6,825 nt of DNA from Bacteroides sp. (GCA_030592145.1 JAUVKJ010000092.1:1-6825); one strand, 5' to 3'; numbered from the stretch's first letter, positions 1 to 6,482 are shown. Numbers and translations: made by a program. The notes: a model not told the origin generated them from the sequence alone.

Positions 1-895
1 CGGTCCGTGCACAGTCCATCGCAACATTGCCTCCCCCGATCGTAGCAACCCGTTTCCCCCTGACGATGGGCGTTTTATACTTCGGGAAGAGGTAGGCTTT
101 CATGAGATTGGCCCGTGTGAGGTACTCATTGGCTGAATAAACGCCGTTCAGGTTTTCCCCGGGAACATTCAGGAACCAGGGCAATCCGGCGCCCGTACCA
201 AGGAACACTGCATCGTATTCTTCCAGCAGTTCATCGATGCTTTTGATTTTCCCGATCACATAATCCATGAAAATCCTGACTCCCAGTTTTTCCAGGTAAT
301 TGATCTCCCTGAATACGATCGACTTGGGAAGCCTGAACTCCGGGATCCCGTATACAAGAACACCGCCCGGTTTATGAAGAGCCTCAAACATGTCTACTTT
401 GTGTCCCATGCGGACAAGGTCGGCGGCGGCGGTAATACCTGCGGGACCGGCCCCGACGATGACGATCTTTTTTCCGGTTGGTTTTGGCTTCGGAGGCAGT
501 TCCATTGTGCCCTGCTCCGCTTCCCAGTCGGCCAGGAACCTTTCCAGCCTGCCGACGGCAACCGGTTCATGCTTTACCCCGAGGATACATTTTTTTTCGC
601 ATTGTTCTTCCTGGGGACAGACCCTGCCGCATATGGCCGGAAGAATATTTTTTTCCTTAAGCAGGCGTATTCCATTTTTGAAATCCTTATCAGCTATAAA
701 TTGAATAAATCCGGGAATATCGATTTCAACCGGGCAACCGTCAATGCATTTTGGATTTTTGCACATCAGGCAGCGCTCTGCTTCAATGATCGCTTCTTCC
801 GGGGAGTATCCGTAAGGCACCTCCTCGTAATTCCTGACCCGCTCTTTGGCAGGCTGTTCCCGCATGGGGGTTTTAGCTGGATTGACTTTTGCCAT
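1..895 (-). CDS. nfnB: NfnB/GltD-like FAD-dependent NAD(P)H oxidoreductase, partial (C-terminus beyond window)
   Basis: This is the flavoprotein subunit of the ferredoxin-dependent NADH:NADP+ oxidoreductase / glutamate synthase small-chain family. In NfnAB this large subunit carries the bifurcating FAD and two [4Fe-4S] clusters and binds NADPH. The frame is open from ATG at 895 to the window edge, giving 298 residues of the usual 460-480. Visible in order: C42, C45, C50, C54 (CLMCKNPKCIDGCP) and C89, C93, C99, C103 (CGRVCPQEEQC) for two [4Fe-4S] clusters; the FAD Rossmann motif GAGPAG at 148-153; YGIPEFRLP at 182-190; and the NAD(P)-binding GGGNVAMD at 287-294 just before the edge. Its start lies 23 bp inside the preceding nfnA-like gene, so the two are coupled as in known nfnAB pairs. 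It could instead be a sulfide dehydrogenase (SudA) or the GltD of a glutamate synthase. The nfnA-like neighbour and the lack of a GltB gene in view favour the Nfn/Sud type. Family is sure; substrate is inferred. Confidence 0.92.
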   Translation of the reverse strand, partial: MAKVNPAKTPMREQPAKERVRNYEEVPYGYSPEEAIIEAERCLMCKNPKCIDGCPVEIDIPGFIQFIADKDFKNGIRLLKEKNILPAICGRVCPQEEQCEKKCILGVKHEPVAVGRLERFLADWEAEQGTMELPPKPKPTGKKIVIVGAGPAGITAAADLVRMGHKVDMFEALHKPGGVLVYGIPEFRLPKSIVFREINYLEKLGVRIFMDYVIGKIKSIDELLEEYDAVFLGTGAGLPWFLNVPGENLNGVYSANEYLTRANLMKAYLFPKYKTPIVRGKRVATIGGGNVAMDCART

Positions 896-1712
896 AATTA
901 TGTCGCTCCTGGGAAATAATTTCTTCTTCGAGATATGCCTTCCTGCGTGCCAGGATCAGGTCCCAGTCCACCAGGTGTCCGTCGAAATGCGGACCGTCCA
1001 CACATGCAAAACGGGTCTCCCCGTCTACCACTATCCTGCATGCCCCGCACATGCCCGTACCGTCTATCATGATGGGGTTCATGCTAACGATGGTTTTCAG
1101 CTTGAAAGGTTCGGTTACCCGGGAAATATGGTACATCATAAAAGTACATCCGACGGCAATGACACGATCATATTTAATGCCGGATTCAAGGTCGGATTGC
1201 AGCTGGTCGTGAGCTTGTCCTTTATAACCCTTTGAAGCATCCCTGGTTGCATATTTCACCTCGTCGGACACCTTTTCCAGTTTTTCATCCCAGTACAGGA
1301 GAAAATTACTCCTGGCTTCTGAATAGCAGATAACCTCATTTCCAAGCTCCTTCAATGCCCGGGCAGCAGGATAAATGCCTCCTATCCCATAACAGCCTCC
1401 AACCAGGGCCACCCTGCCGAACTTCTCCATCTCGAAAGCCTGGCCCAGGGGACCCGTAAGAGAATATATTTCATCTCCCGGTTTTAGCTCAGCGAGCCTT
1501 TCTGTACTTGATCCTATGCTCAGGAAAATAAAGGTAAGGGTACCATCCTCTGAATCCCAGTCGGCAACCGTAATAGGGGTCCTTTCGCTGTATTCATCCG
1601 GGATGATGATGATGAACTGTCCCGGCTGGACCTTAGCGGCAATTTCCCTGGCACTCACGGTACATTCGTGAATGTTGGGAGCAATTTCCGATCTTTCAAT
1701 TACCTTAACCAT
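873..1712 (-). CDS. nfnA: NfnA-like (SudB-like) FAD/NAD(P)-binding, [2Fe-2S] oxidoreductase subunit
   Basis: This is the small subunit of the Nfn-type transhydrogenase / sulfide dehydrogenase family, in the ferredoxin-NADP+ reductase fold related to dihydroorotate dehydrogenase electron-transfer subunits. In NfnAB it binds NAD(H) and a FAD and passes electrons through a [2Fe-2S] cluster to NfnB. The 279-residue product has the usual family length. Residues 1-95 form the FAD domain, with RTPIT at 44-48 and GPLG at 87-90. The NAD(P) domain starts at GGCYGIGG, 105-112, with GCTFMM at 188-193. The C-terminal cluster site has C222, C225 and C237 (CGAC, then FACVDGP), plus D217 as a candidate non-cysteine ligand. 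I chose ATG at 1712. It overlaps the stop of the preceding gene by 8 bp (ATGGTTAA), whereas the longer frame begins with TTG at 1748 and adds 12 residues without family character. It is followed by its usual partner nfnB with a 23-bp overlap. Family is sure; the physiological electron partners are inferred. Confidence 0.93.
   Translation of the reverse strand: MVKVIERSEIAPNIHECTVSAREIAAKVQPGQFIIIIPDEYSERTPITVADWDSEDGTLTFIFLSIGSSTERLAELKPGDEIYSLTGPLGQAFEMEKFGRVALVGGCYGIGGIYPAARALKELGNEVICYSEARSNFLLYWDEKLEKVSDEVKYATRDASKGYKGQAHDQLQSDLESGIKYDRVIAVGCTFMMYHISRVTEPFKLKTIVSMNPIMIDGTGMCGACRIVVDGETRFACVDGPHFDGHLVDWDLILARRKAYLEEEIISQERHNYGKSQSS
906..910 (-). promoter_or_regulatory. Possible Shine-Dalgarno sequence for the nfnB-like gene
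   Basis: On the minus strand AGGAG occurs 10 nt before the ATG at 895, inside the end of the nfnA-like gene. It is the only one of the five minus-strand starts with such a motif. The spacing is slightly long and the bases also encode nfnA residues, so it may be coincidental. Confidence 0.3.
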
Positions 1713-4062
1713 TTTTTGCCTTTTCAATCCTATCGTTAGTGTACACAATGGCCTGCAGATCGGGAACGAGTGCGGTAAGGCTGTTTCCCCTGTACGTAAA
1801 GTGATCGTGTTGCAGGTTTATTCGGAACGGGTAGTCTGTAGTTTCTTTCGGGCTTTTTAGCGTCAAAGGCTGAAAGCTGTGTTTCCCATTCCCCGTATCC
1901 CGGGCCGGTATCTGAATAAAGGATTGAATTTCCTTCCAGATGCTTCCGGGCCTGGAATTTGAAAACCCGGATTCCGACATGGCAGCAGCAAGTTCTGAAA
2001 GGATCCCGGGTATCGTTTTCGTTTTCCCGGGACCGGCTAATGCCCGCCTTAGCTTTTTTATTTTTCCGTCCAGGGTAAGAAAATGCCCGTCATGTTCCAG
2101 GAAACTCGTTATGGGTAAGACCACATCCGCGTATTCCGAGAGATCCGTCCGGAACATATTCATCTGGATGAGGAATTTCAATTTTGCGAGTTTCTTTTGT
2201 GGGGGAATATCCCCTGCCACCATTAATGCAGCAATTCCATCCTTTTTTATATTACCCAGCATTTCATTGCATGCGAGTCCCACGCCAGTACTTAATTCGG
2301 TATCCCAGTTTTTATTCCATTTCCGAACGGCCTTTTTATCTGTAACAGGATCAAAGCCGGGCAGCAGATCAGGGTGGGCACCTGACAGTGCACCCCCGTA
2401 CAGGTTTCCCTCATATCCCAGGAATGTAATAGTACAATTTGCCTTCCCGTCCTTGATGAATTGCAGGTTCCCAAGCGCCCTGAGGGTATCTCTTCCCGAA
2501 GCGTTCCGCAGTAGATCATCGCCGGCAATGACCCATAGATTCCGGGATCCTGCCAGGGCTGAAACAAAGGGTTTCAATTCATTCCCGGTGACACCGCTTC
2601 GTTTACCGGCTTTTGCTACATTCTGTTTCGTAAACTGCCCGTCAGGGTTTGCCAGCTTTGCAAGAAGGACATAAAGGAAATAATATTCCTCACCCGCTGC
2701 ATAATTGATCTCATGGTTCGCAAATTGCGAGGTCCTTGTGGAATGCGTGTTTGCATACAGGACAGTTCTGCCCGTTGTAAAAGCTTTCCGGACCCTGTTT
2801 TCCAAAAGAGGATGTGAAACCGAAGCATCGGCGCCCAGGATCAGAAGGGTGTCAGCCTTTAGGATATCCCTTGTTCCCGTATGGGACGAGGACAAATTGA
2901 AAGAATGGATATCCTTAACAAGTTCCTTATCCGGATACGAGAGGTGCAGGTCAATATTATTTGAACCCATTACTTTTCGGGAAAACTTCTGGAGGGAATA
3001 GTTCTCCTCCAGGGTATCTTGTGCAGAACAGATCATCCCGAACTGTTCCCCGCGGTATTGTTCAAGCTTACCGGCCGTGTATTGAATGGCTTCTTCCCAG
3101 TTTACCTCAATCCATTTACCATTTTTCCGGATCATGGGCGTGGCGATCCTGGACGGGTGGTGATTGATGTCCGCGGGCAGGAACTTTCCCCGGACGCATA
3201 ACTGGTGAGGATTTGTTCGTCCGCCCGGTTTTGGTCCAACATTCACAATCCTGCCACCCCTTGTATTAACGTTCATGGTACATCCCACGGCGCAGAGCGT
3301 ACAGGTGGTCTCAGTTGAACGATCGGGCAGGCCTGCCCATTTGCCCATTTTTTCAGCGATTGATCCGGTGGGACAAACATCCACGCAGGCGCCGCAGAAT
3401 TCACAGCCTGCCTCTGCCTGGGATTCATTAAAGGAGGTTCCGACGATGCTTGTATTTCCCCGTTGTACAAATGCAAGCACGTTGCTGTTCCGCTCTTCAT
3501 TGCAGATCCTGACACACCTTCCGCAGAGAATGCACAGATTATAATCCAGGTCGTAAAAAGGATTGTTCTTCTCCGGCGGGATACCCCTGTATGAAATGGG
3601 ATACCTGACATCTTTCAGGTCGAGATAATCTATAAGGTCCTGCAATTCACAATCCCCGTTGCTGGTACAGAAATTACACCCGGTTATGGTACCGGCTTTC
3701 CTTGTTGTATGCATGAAATCCATGCATTCCTTTTTGTCTCCGCACACAAGGCAGGTATATGGATGCTCGGAGAGGATCAATTCAAGGATCTCGCTCCTGA
3801 GACGCTGAAGTTCAGTTGTTTTGGTCAGGACCTCCATGCCCGGTTCGAGCGGAGTGGTGCATGCGGTCGGAAATCCTTTGATTCCTTTGATCTCCACAAT
3901 GCACAGGCGGCACCCGCCGTATGATTTCAGGTTCTCCAGGTAACAGATGGAGGGGATATAGATGCCTGCCTGGCGGGCTGCATCAAGAACGGTAAGGCCT
4001 TCGCGGACCCGGACGGGGTCCCCGTTTATAAGGGCGGTTATATATGTAATCCTCCGGCTCAT
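1705..4062 (-). CDS. NuoG/formate dehydrogenase-like multi-cluster iron-sulfur protein with degenerate molybdopterin domain
   Basis: This 785-residue electron-wiring subunit is related to NuoG, HydA/HndD N-termini and NAD-dependent FdhA. Order: a plant-type [2Fe-2S] domain (C40, C51, C54, C68); a His-Cys cluster motif (H100, C104, C107, C113); an extra C-x2-C-x5-C motif (C129, C132, C138, then ELQD); two ferredoxin-type [4Fe-4S] motifs (C177/180/183/187 and C220/223/226/230); a molybdopterin-oxidoreductase N-terminal [4Fe-4S] site (C254, C257, C261, C289); and a molybdopterin-oxidoreductase-like domain from about 305. Where FdhA proteins carry the Cys/Sec metal ligand, this protein reads DLHLSYPD (371-378), without Cys or Sec. 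The C-terminal dinucleotide-binding domain also seems cut short. There is no H-cluster motif, so it is not an [FeFe] hydrogenase. Its ATG overlaps the NuoF-like stop by 4 bp (ATGA), and its TAA lies inside the start of nfnA. I infer a complex scaffold that relays electrons between the NADH module and NfnAB. A formate dehydrogenase with altered metal ligation remains possible. Confidence 0.88.
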   Translation of the reverse strand: MSRRITYITALINGDPVRVREGLTVLDAARQAGIYIPSICYLENLKSYGGCRLCIVEIKGIKGFPTACTTPLEPGMEVLTKTTELQRLRSEILELILSEHPYTCLVCGDKKECMDFMHTTRKAGTITGCNFCTSNGDCELQDLIDYLDLKDVRYPISYRGIPPEKNNPFYDLDYNLCILCGRCVRICNEERNSNVLAFVQRGNTSIVGTSFNESQAEAGCEFCGACVDVCPTGSIAEKMGKWAGLPDRSTETTCTLCAVGCTMNVNTRGGRIVNVGPKPGGRTNPHQLCVRGKFLPADINHHPSRIATPMIRKNGKWIEVNWEEAIQYTAGKLEQYRGEQFGMICSAQDTLEENYSLQKFSRKVMGSNNIDLHLSYPDKELVKDIHSFNLSSSHTGTRDILKADTLLILGADASVSHPLLENRVRKAFTTGRTVLYANTHSTRTSQFANHEINYAAGEEYYFLYVLLAKLANPDGQFTKQNVAKAGKRSGVTGNELKPFVSALAGSRNLWVIAGDDLLRNASGRDTLRALGNLQFIKDGKANCTITFLGYEGNLYGGALSGAHPDLLPGFDPVTDKKAVRKWNKNWDTELSTGVGLACNEMLGNIKKDGIAALMVAGDIPPQKKLAKLKFLIQMNMFRTDLSEYADVVLPITSFLEHDGHFLTLDGKIKKLRRALAGPGKTKTIPGILSELAAAMSESGFSNSRPGSIWKEIQSFIQIPARDTGNGKHSFQPLTLKSPKETTDYPFRINLQHDHFTYRGNSLTALVPDLQAIVYTNDRIEKAKNG

Positions 4063-5924
4063 TCGATAATAATTGCATCACCGGCAATGGCATCGAAACG
4101 GCAGATTTCGTAACAGGCCCGGCATTTAATACATTTAGACTCGTCGAGAAAATGCGGTTCGCTTCTCGGCCCGGTGATGGCGCCTGTGGGACAAACATCC
4201 ACGCAACGCTGGCAGCCGGTACATTTATCCTTTATTATCCGGTATTGGACCAGGTCACGGCAGACTGCTGCTGGACAGCGGTTTTCGACAACATGCTTCT
4301 CATATTCTTCCTTAAAGTACTTCAGGGTGGTCAGTACGGGATTGGGTGCTGTTTGTCCGAGCCCGCACAGCGAACCCTCCTTTACGGTTCTCGCAAGATC
4401 TTTAAGTGTCTTTATATCTTCAGGCACCGCTTCTCCGCTGGTGATTTTTTCGAGGATCTCCACCATACGTTTTGTGCCGATCCGGCAGGGTGTGCATTTT
4501 CCGCAGCTTTCCATGCTGGTAAAGCGTAGAAAATACTTGGCCACGTCAACCATGCAGGTATCCGCATCCATTACGATGAGTCCCCCGGACCCCATAATGG
4601 AACCCGCCCCGGTCAGGGATTCATAGTCCACCGGAAGATCCAGGAAATCCTTTGAGAGGCATCCTCCCGAGGGCCCGCCTGTCTGGACTGCCTTGAACTC
4701 TTTCCGGGTTCCGCCCCCGATATCAAAAATTATTTCCCTAAGGCTTGTACCCATAGGAACTTCGATCAATCCTGTCCTTCGCACTTTTCCGACAAGGGCA
4801 AAGGTCTTGGTACCCTTGCTTTTTTCCGAGCCAAAGCCTGCAAACCATTTTCCGCCTTCCCTCATGATGGCAGTTATGGTGGCCAGGGTTTCAACATTGT
4901 TAATGTTCGTGGGATGTCCATTCAATCCCGAGCTTGCCGGATAGGGAGGCCTGCTCCTGGGCATGCCGCGTTCACCCTCAATGGAAGCGATAAGCGCAGT
5001 TTCTTCACCGCATACGAATGCCCCCGCACCTTCCTTGATCTGAATATCGAGTGAAAATCCGCTGCCAAGGATGTTCTTTCCCAGAAAGCCATGTTTATGC
5101 AACTGGGCAATGGCGATCTTCAGACGCTCAATGGCCAGGGGGTATTCGGCCCTTATATAAATGTAAGATTCATTTGCCTGAATCGCATAGGCCGCAATGA
5201 TCATACCTTCAAGCAGGGAAAAGGGGTCTCCCTCCATAAGGGAGCGGTTCATGAAAGCGCCCGGATCTCCCTCGTCGGCATTGCAGATCAGGTATTTTTT
5301 CTTTCCCGGGGCATCGTAACAGAGCTGCCATTTTTTCCAGGTCGGGAATCCGGCACCCCCCCTGCCACGCAGTCCAGCTATTTTAACCTCCCCGATAACC
5401 CTCCCGGGTTCGAGCCCAAGGGCGTTCTGCAATCCGGAGAAACCACCCCTGCCTATATAGTGGTTCATATTTCCAGGGTCCACAATTCCGCAGTTCCGCA
5501 ATACGATCCGTTCCTGCCCTTTCAACATGGGTTGTTCCCAGAAGGATTTGATCCCCTCCGGTGCTTCCCCGTTGCTGCCCAGATGACCAAGGGGCTTAAT
5601 CCCTGATTTACCGTCCAGTAAATATGACGGGATTATTTTTTTTAGTTTTTGTTCATTAACATTATTGAAACTCACGCGCGGTGACCCCGGTTTCTGAATG
5701 TCAAGTAAGGGTTCAAGGTAACAGGGACCGATACACCAGACATTGATAACTTTTGCCTTGATTTTTTTCTTATACAGGATCTCACTTGTCATCTGCCAGA
5801 TCTTTCCGGCGCCGGAGGCAAGACCACAACTGCCCATCCCGATATAGATCACCGCTTGGCGAGGGTGCTGAAGTCCCTTCCACTCCCTTATCGCTTTTTC
5901 CCGTATGGTCAGGAAATCATTCAT
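4059..5924 (-). CDS. nuoF: HydB/HndC-type NuoF subunit (NADH:acceptor oxidoreductase, FMN, iron-sulfur)
   Basis: This is the NADH-binding flavoprotein of a soluble NuoF/HydB-type complex. It oxidises or reduces NAD(H) at FMN and distributes electrons to iron-sulfur clusters. At 621 residues it is much longer than complex I NuoF (about 430-450) and matches the HydB/HndC layout. An N-terminal thioredoxin-like domain (about 20-105) has C33, C64 and C68. The NADH/FMN core has GLRGRGGAGFPTW at 184-196, NADEGDPGAF at 215-224 and GEETALI at 306-312. The N3-type [4Fe-4S] site is C474, C477, C480 (ESCGKCTPCR) and C520. A short CPAAVC linker (C550, C555) precedes a 2x[4Fe-4S] ferredoxin tail (C568/571/574/578 and C598/601/604/608). 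The ATG start overlaps the NuoE-like stop by 8 bp; there is no Shine-Dalgarno sequence. In characterised HydABC and Stn complexes this subunit is the site of flavin-based bifurcation. Whether this one bifurcates cannot be read from sequence alone. Membrane subunits of complex I are absent from the window. Confidence 0.94.
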   Translation of the reverse strand: MNDFLTIREKAIREWKGLQHPRQAVIYIGMGSCGLASGAGKIWQMTSEILYKKKIKAKVINVWCIGPCYLEPLLDIQKPGSPRVSFNNVNEQKLKKIIPSYLLDGKSGIKPLGHLGSNGEAPEGIKSFWEQPMLKGQERIVLRNCGIVDPGNMNHYIGRGGFSGLQNALGLEPGRVIGEVKIAGLRGRGGAGFPTWKKWQLCYDAPGKKKYLICNADEGDPGAFMNRSLMEGDPFSLLEGMIIAAYAIQANESYIYIRAEYPLAIERLKIAIAQLHKHGFLGKNILGSGFSLDIQIKEGAGAFVCGEETALIASIEGERGMPRSRPPYPASSGLNGHPTNINNVETLATITAIMREGGKWFAGFGSEKSKGTKTFALVGKVRRTGLIEVPMGTSLREIIFDIGGGTRKEFKAVQTGGPSGGCLSKDFLDLPVDYESLTGAGSIMGSGGLIVMDADTCMVDVAKYFLRFTSMESCGKCTPCRIGTKRMVEILEKITSGEAVPEDIKTLKDLARTVKEGSLCGLGQTAPNPVLTTLKYFKEEYEKHVVENRCPAAVCRDLVQYRIIKDKCTGCQRCVDVCPTGAITGPRSEPHFLDESKCIKCRACYEICRFDAIAGDAIIIE

Positions 5925-6369
5925 ACTGATCCGTTAATTCCATCAGTTTGACCACTGACATATTGCTGAAGATGGTATCGTTCACCATGATCACGGGAGC
6001 CAGGGCACAGCATCCCAGGCAGGCTACCCGCTCGAGATCAAATCTGCGGTCTTCGGTTGTTTCATTAGGGGAGATCCCGATCTCCGACTTAAGGGCACTT
6101 AAGAGAAAATCCCCGCCCTGAACATGACAGGCTGTGCCAAGACAAATTTTAATTGAATTCCGGCCGGGGGGTGTGAACTTAAATTGTGAATAGAAGGATG
6201 CTACGCCAAAGATCCGGCTCCTGGATATCCAGAGGTGGCTTGAGATTTTGTCCACCGCCTCCGGGGTAATATAACCTTTTTTCTTTTGAACATCCTGAAG
6301 GATTGCAATCAGGTTGCTTTTATCCCTGGGTGCATACTTGTTAATGATTGAAACGATGGAACCGGCCAT
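5917..6369 (-). CDS. nuoE: NuoE-like (HydC/HndA-type) thioredoxin-fold [2Fe-2S] subunit
   Basis: This is the 24-kDa-type subunit that accompanies NuoF in complex I and in soluble NAD-linked hydrogenase, formate dehydrogenase and transhydrogenase complexes. It holds one [2Fe-2S] cluster near the FMN. The 150-residue protein has an N-terminal helical part with the typical KKGYITPEAV (30-39) and FGVASFYSQF (54-63) segments. Its cluster site is C76-x4-C81 (CLGTAC) with C117-x3-C121 (CLGCC), a complete ligand set. I chose ATG at 6369. The frame extends to a TTG at 6399, but the extra ten residues look unlike family N-termini. No Shine-Dalgarno sequence precedes the ATG; the 5' flank is A/T-rich, as is common in Bacteroidota. 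It is the first gene of the operon, transcribed away from pntA. Its stop lies 8 bp inside the NuoF-like gene. I could not find a convincing minus-strand promoter in the 113-bp gap. Confidence 0.94.
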   Translation of the reverse strand: MAGSIVSIINKYAPRDKSNLIAILQDVQKKKGYITPEAVDKISSHLWISRSRIFGVASFYSQFKFTPPGRNSIKICLGTACHVQGGDFLLSALKSEIGISPNETTEDRRFDLERVACLGCCALAPVIMVNDTIFSNMSVVKLMELTDQYE

Positions 6370-6432
6370 GTTTGAAAAGTAAATGCTGCAATTCTCCAAC
6401 TAAATGTATGAAAAATCCTGGATTATTATTTA

Positions 6433-6440
6433 TAAATTTG
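6433..6440 (+). promoter_or_regulatory. Candidate Bacteroidota-type -7 promoter element for pntA
   Basis: TAAATTTG is an exact match to the TAnnTTTG -7 element recognised by the primary sigma factor of Bacteroidota. It ends 42 bp before the pntA ATG, which would leave a leader of roughly 35-40 nt. The -33 TTTG element is not clear: TATG at 6407-6410 is the nearest candidate at a fitting distance. The region is AT-rich, so a chance match is possible. Confidence 0.45.
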
Positions 6441-6454
6441 AGTGCTTTTCAGAA

Positions 6455-6478
6455 AATAGTTATTTGATAAACACTATT
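6455..6478. repeat. Short inverted repeat just upstream of pntA
   Basis: AATAGT at 6455-6460 and ACTATT at 6473-6478 are perfect complementary arms around a 12-bp spacer, ending 4 bp before the pntA start codon. It could be an operator or a weak leader hairpin in the start region. Six-base arms in AT-rich DNA also arise by chance. Confidence 0.3.
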
Positions 6479-6482
6479 CATC

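Larger units (their letters stand above)
1..6369 (-). other. Five-gene redox operon (nuoE-nuoF-nuoG-like-nfnA-nfnB)
   Basis: Five same-strand genes overlap by 8, 4, 8 and 23 bp with no internal gap for a promoter or terminator. This implies one transcript and coupled translation, and suggests that the products assemble together. The operon continues past the left edge, at least to the end of nfnB, so further subunits and the terminator are not visible. Confidence 0.85.

Noticed and set aside
374..919. Plus-strand open frames at 374-919, 846-1235, 1940-2674, 4174-4626 and 5091-5606
   Set aside because: All lie antisense to strongly recognised conserved genes, have no family resemblance and low-complexity compositions; they are coding shadows.
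1602..1613. GAT trinucleotide repeat (four units)
   Set aside because: It is the antisense of four Ile codons in the conserved GQFIIIIP strand of the NfnA-like protein; too short and too constrained to be a meaningful microsatellite.
1713..1748. Longer NfnA-like frame starting at TTG (1748)
   Set aside because: It would overlap the preceding gene by 44 bp with a weak start; ATG at 1712 gives an 8-bp coupled overlap and the expected length.
1705..4062. [FeFe]-hydrogenase large subunit (HydA/HndD)
   Set aside because: The N-terminal clusters are similar, but the C-terminal half is molybdopterin-oxidoreductase-like and none of the H-cluster cysteine motifs is present.
1705..6369. Respiratory complex I (nuoEFG of a nuoA-N operon)
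   Set aside because: NuoF carries HydB-type N- and C-terminal extra domains, no membrane or quinone-module subunits are present, and the operon continues into NfnAB.
6370..6399. Longer NuoE-like frame starting at TTG (6399)
   Set aside because: The first codon is TTG, the added ten residues are not family-like, and an in-frame ATG at 6369 gives a normal NuoE N-terminus and length.
6464..6468. FNR/CRP half-site TTGAT upstream of pntA
   Set aside because: The matching ATCAA half is absent at the right spacing; a lone five-base half-site in AT-rich DNA is expected by chance.
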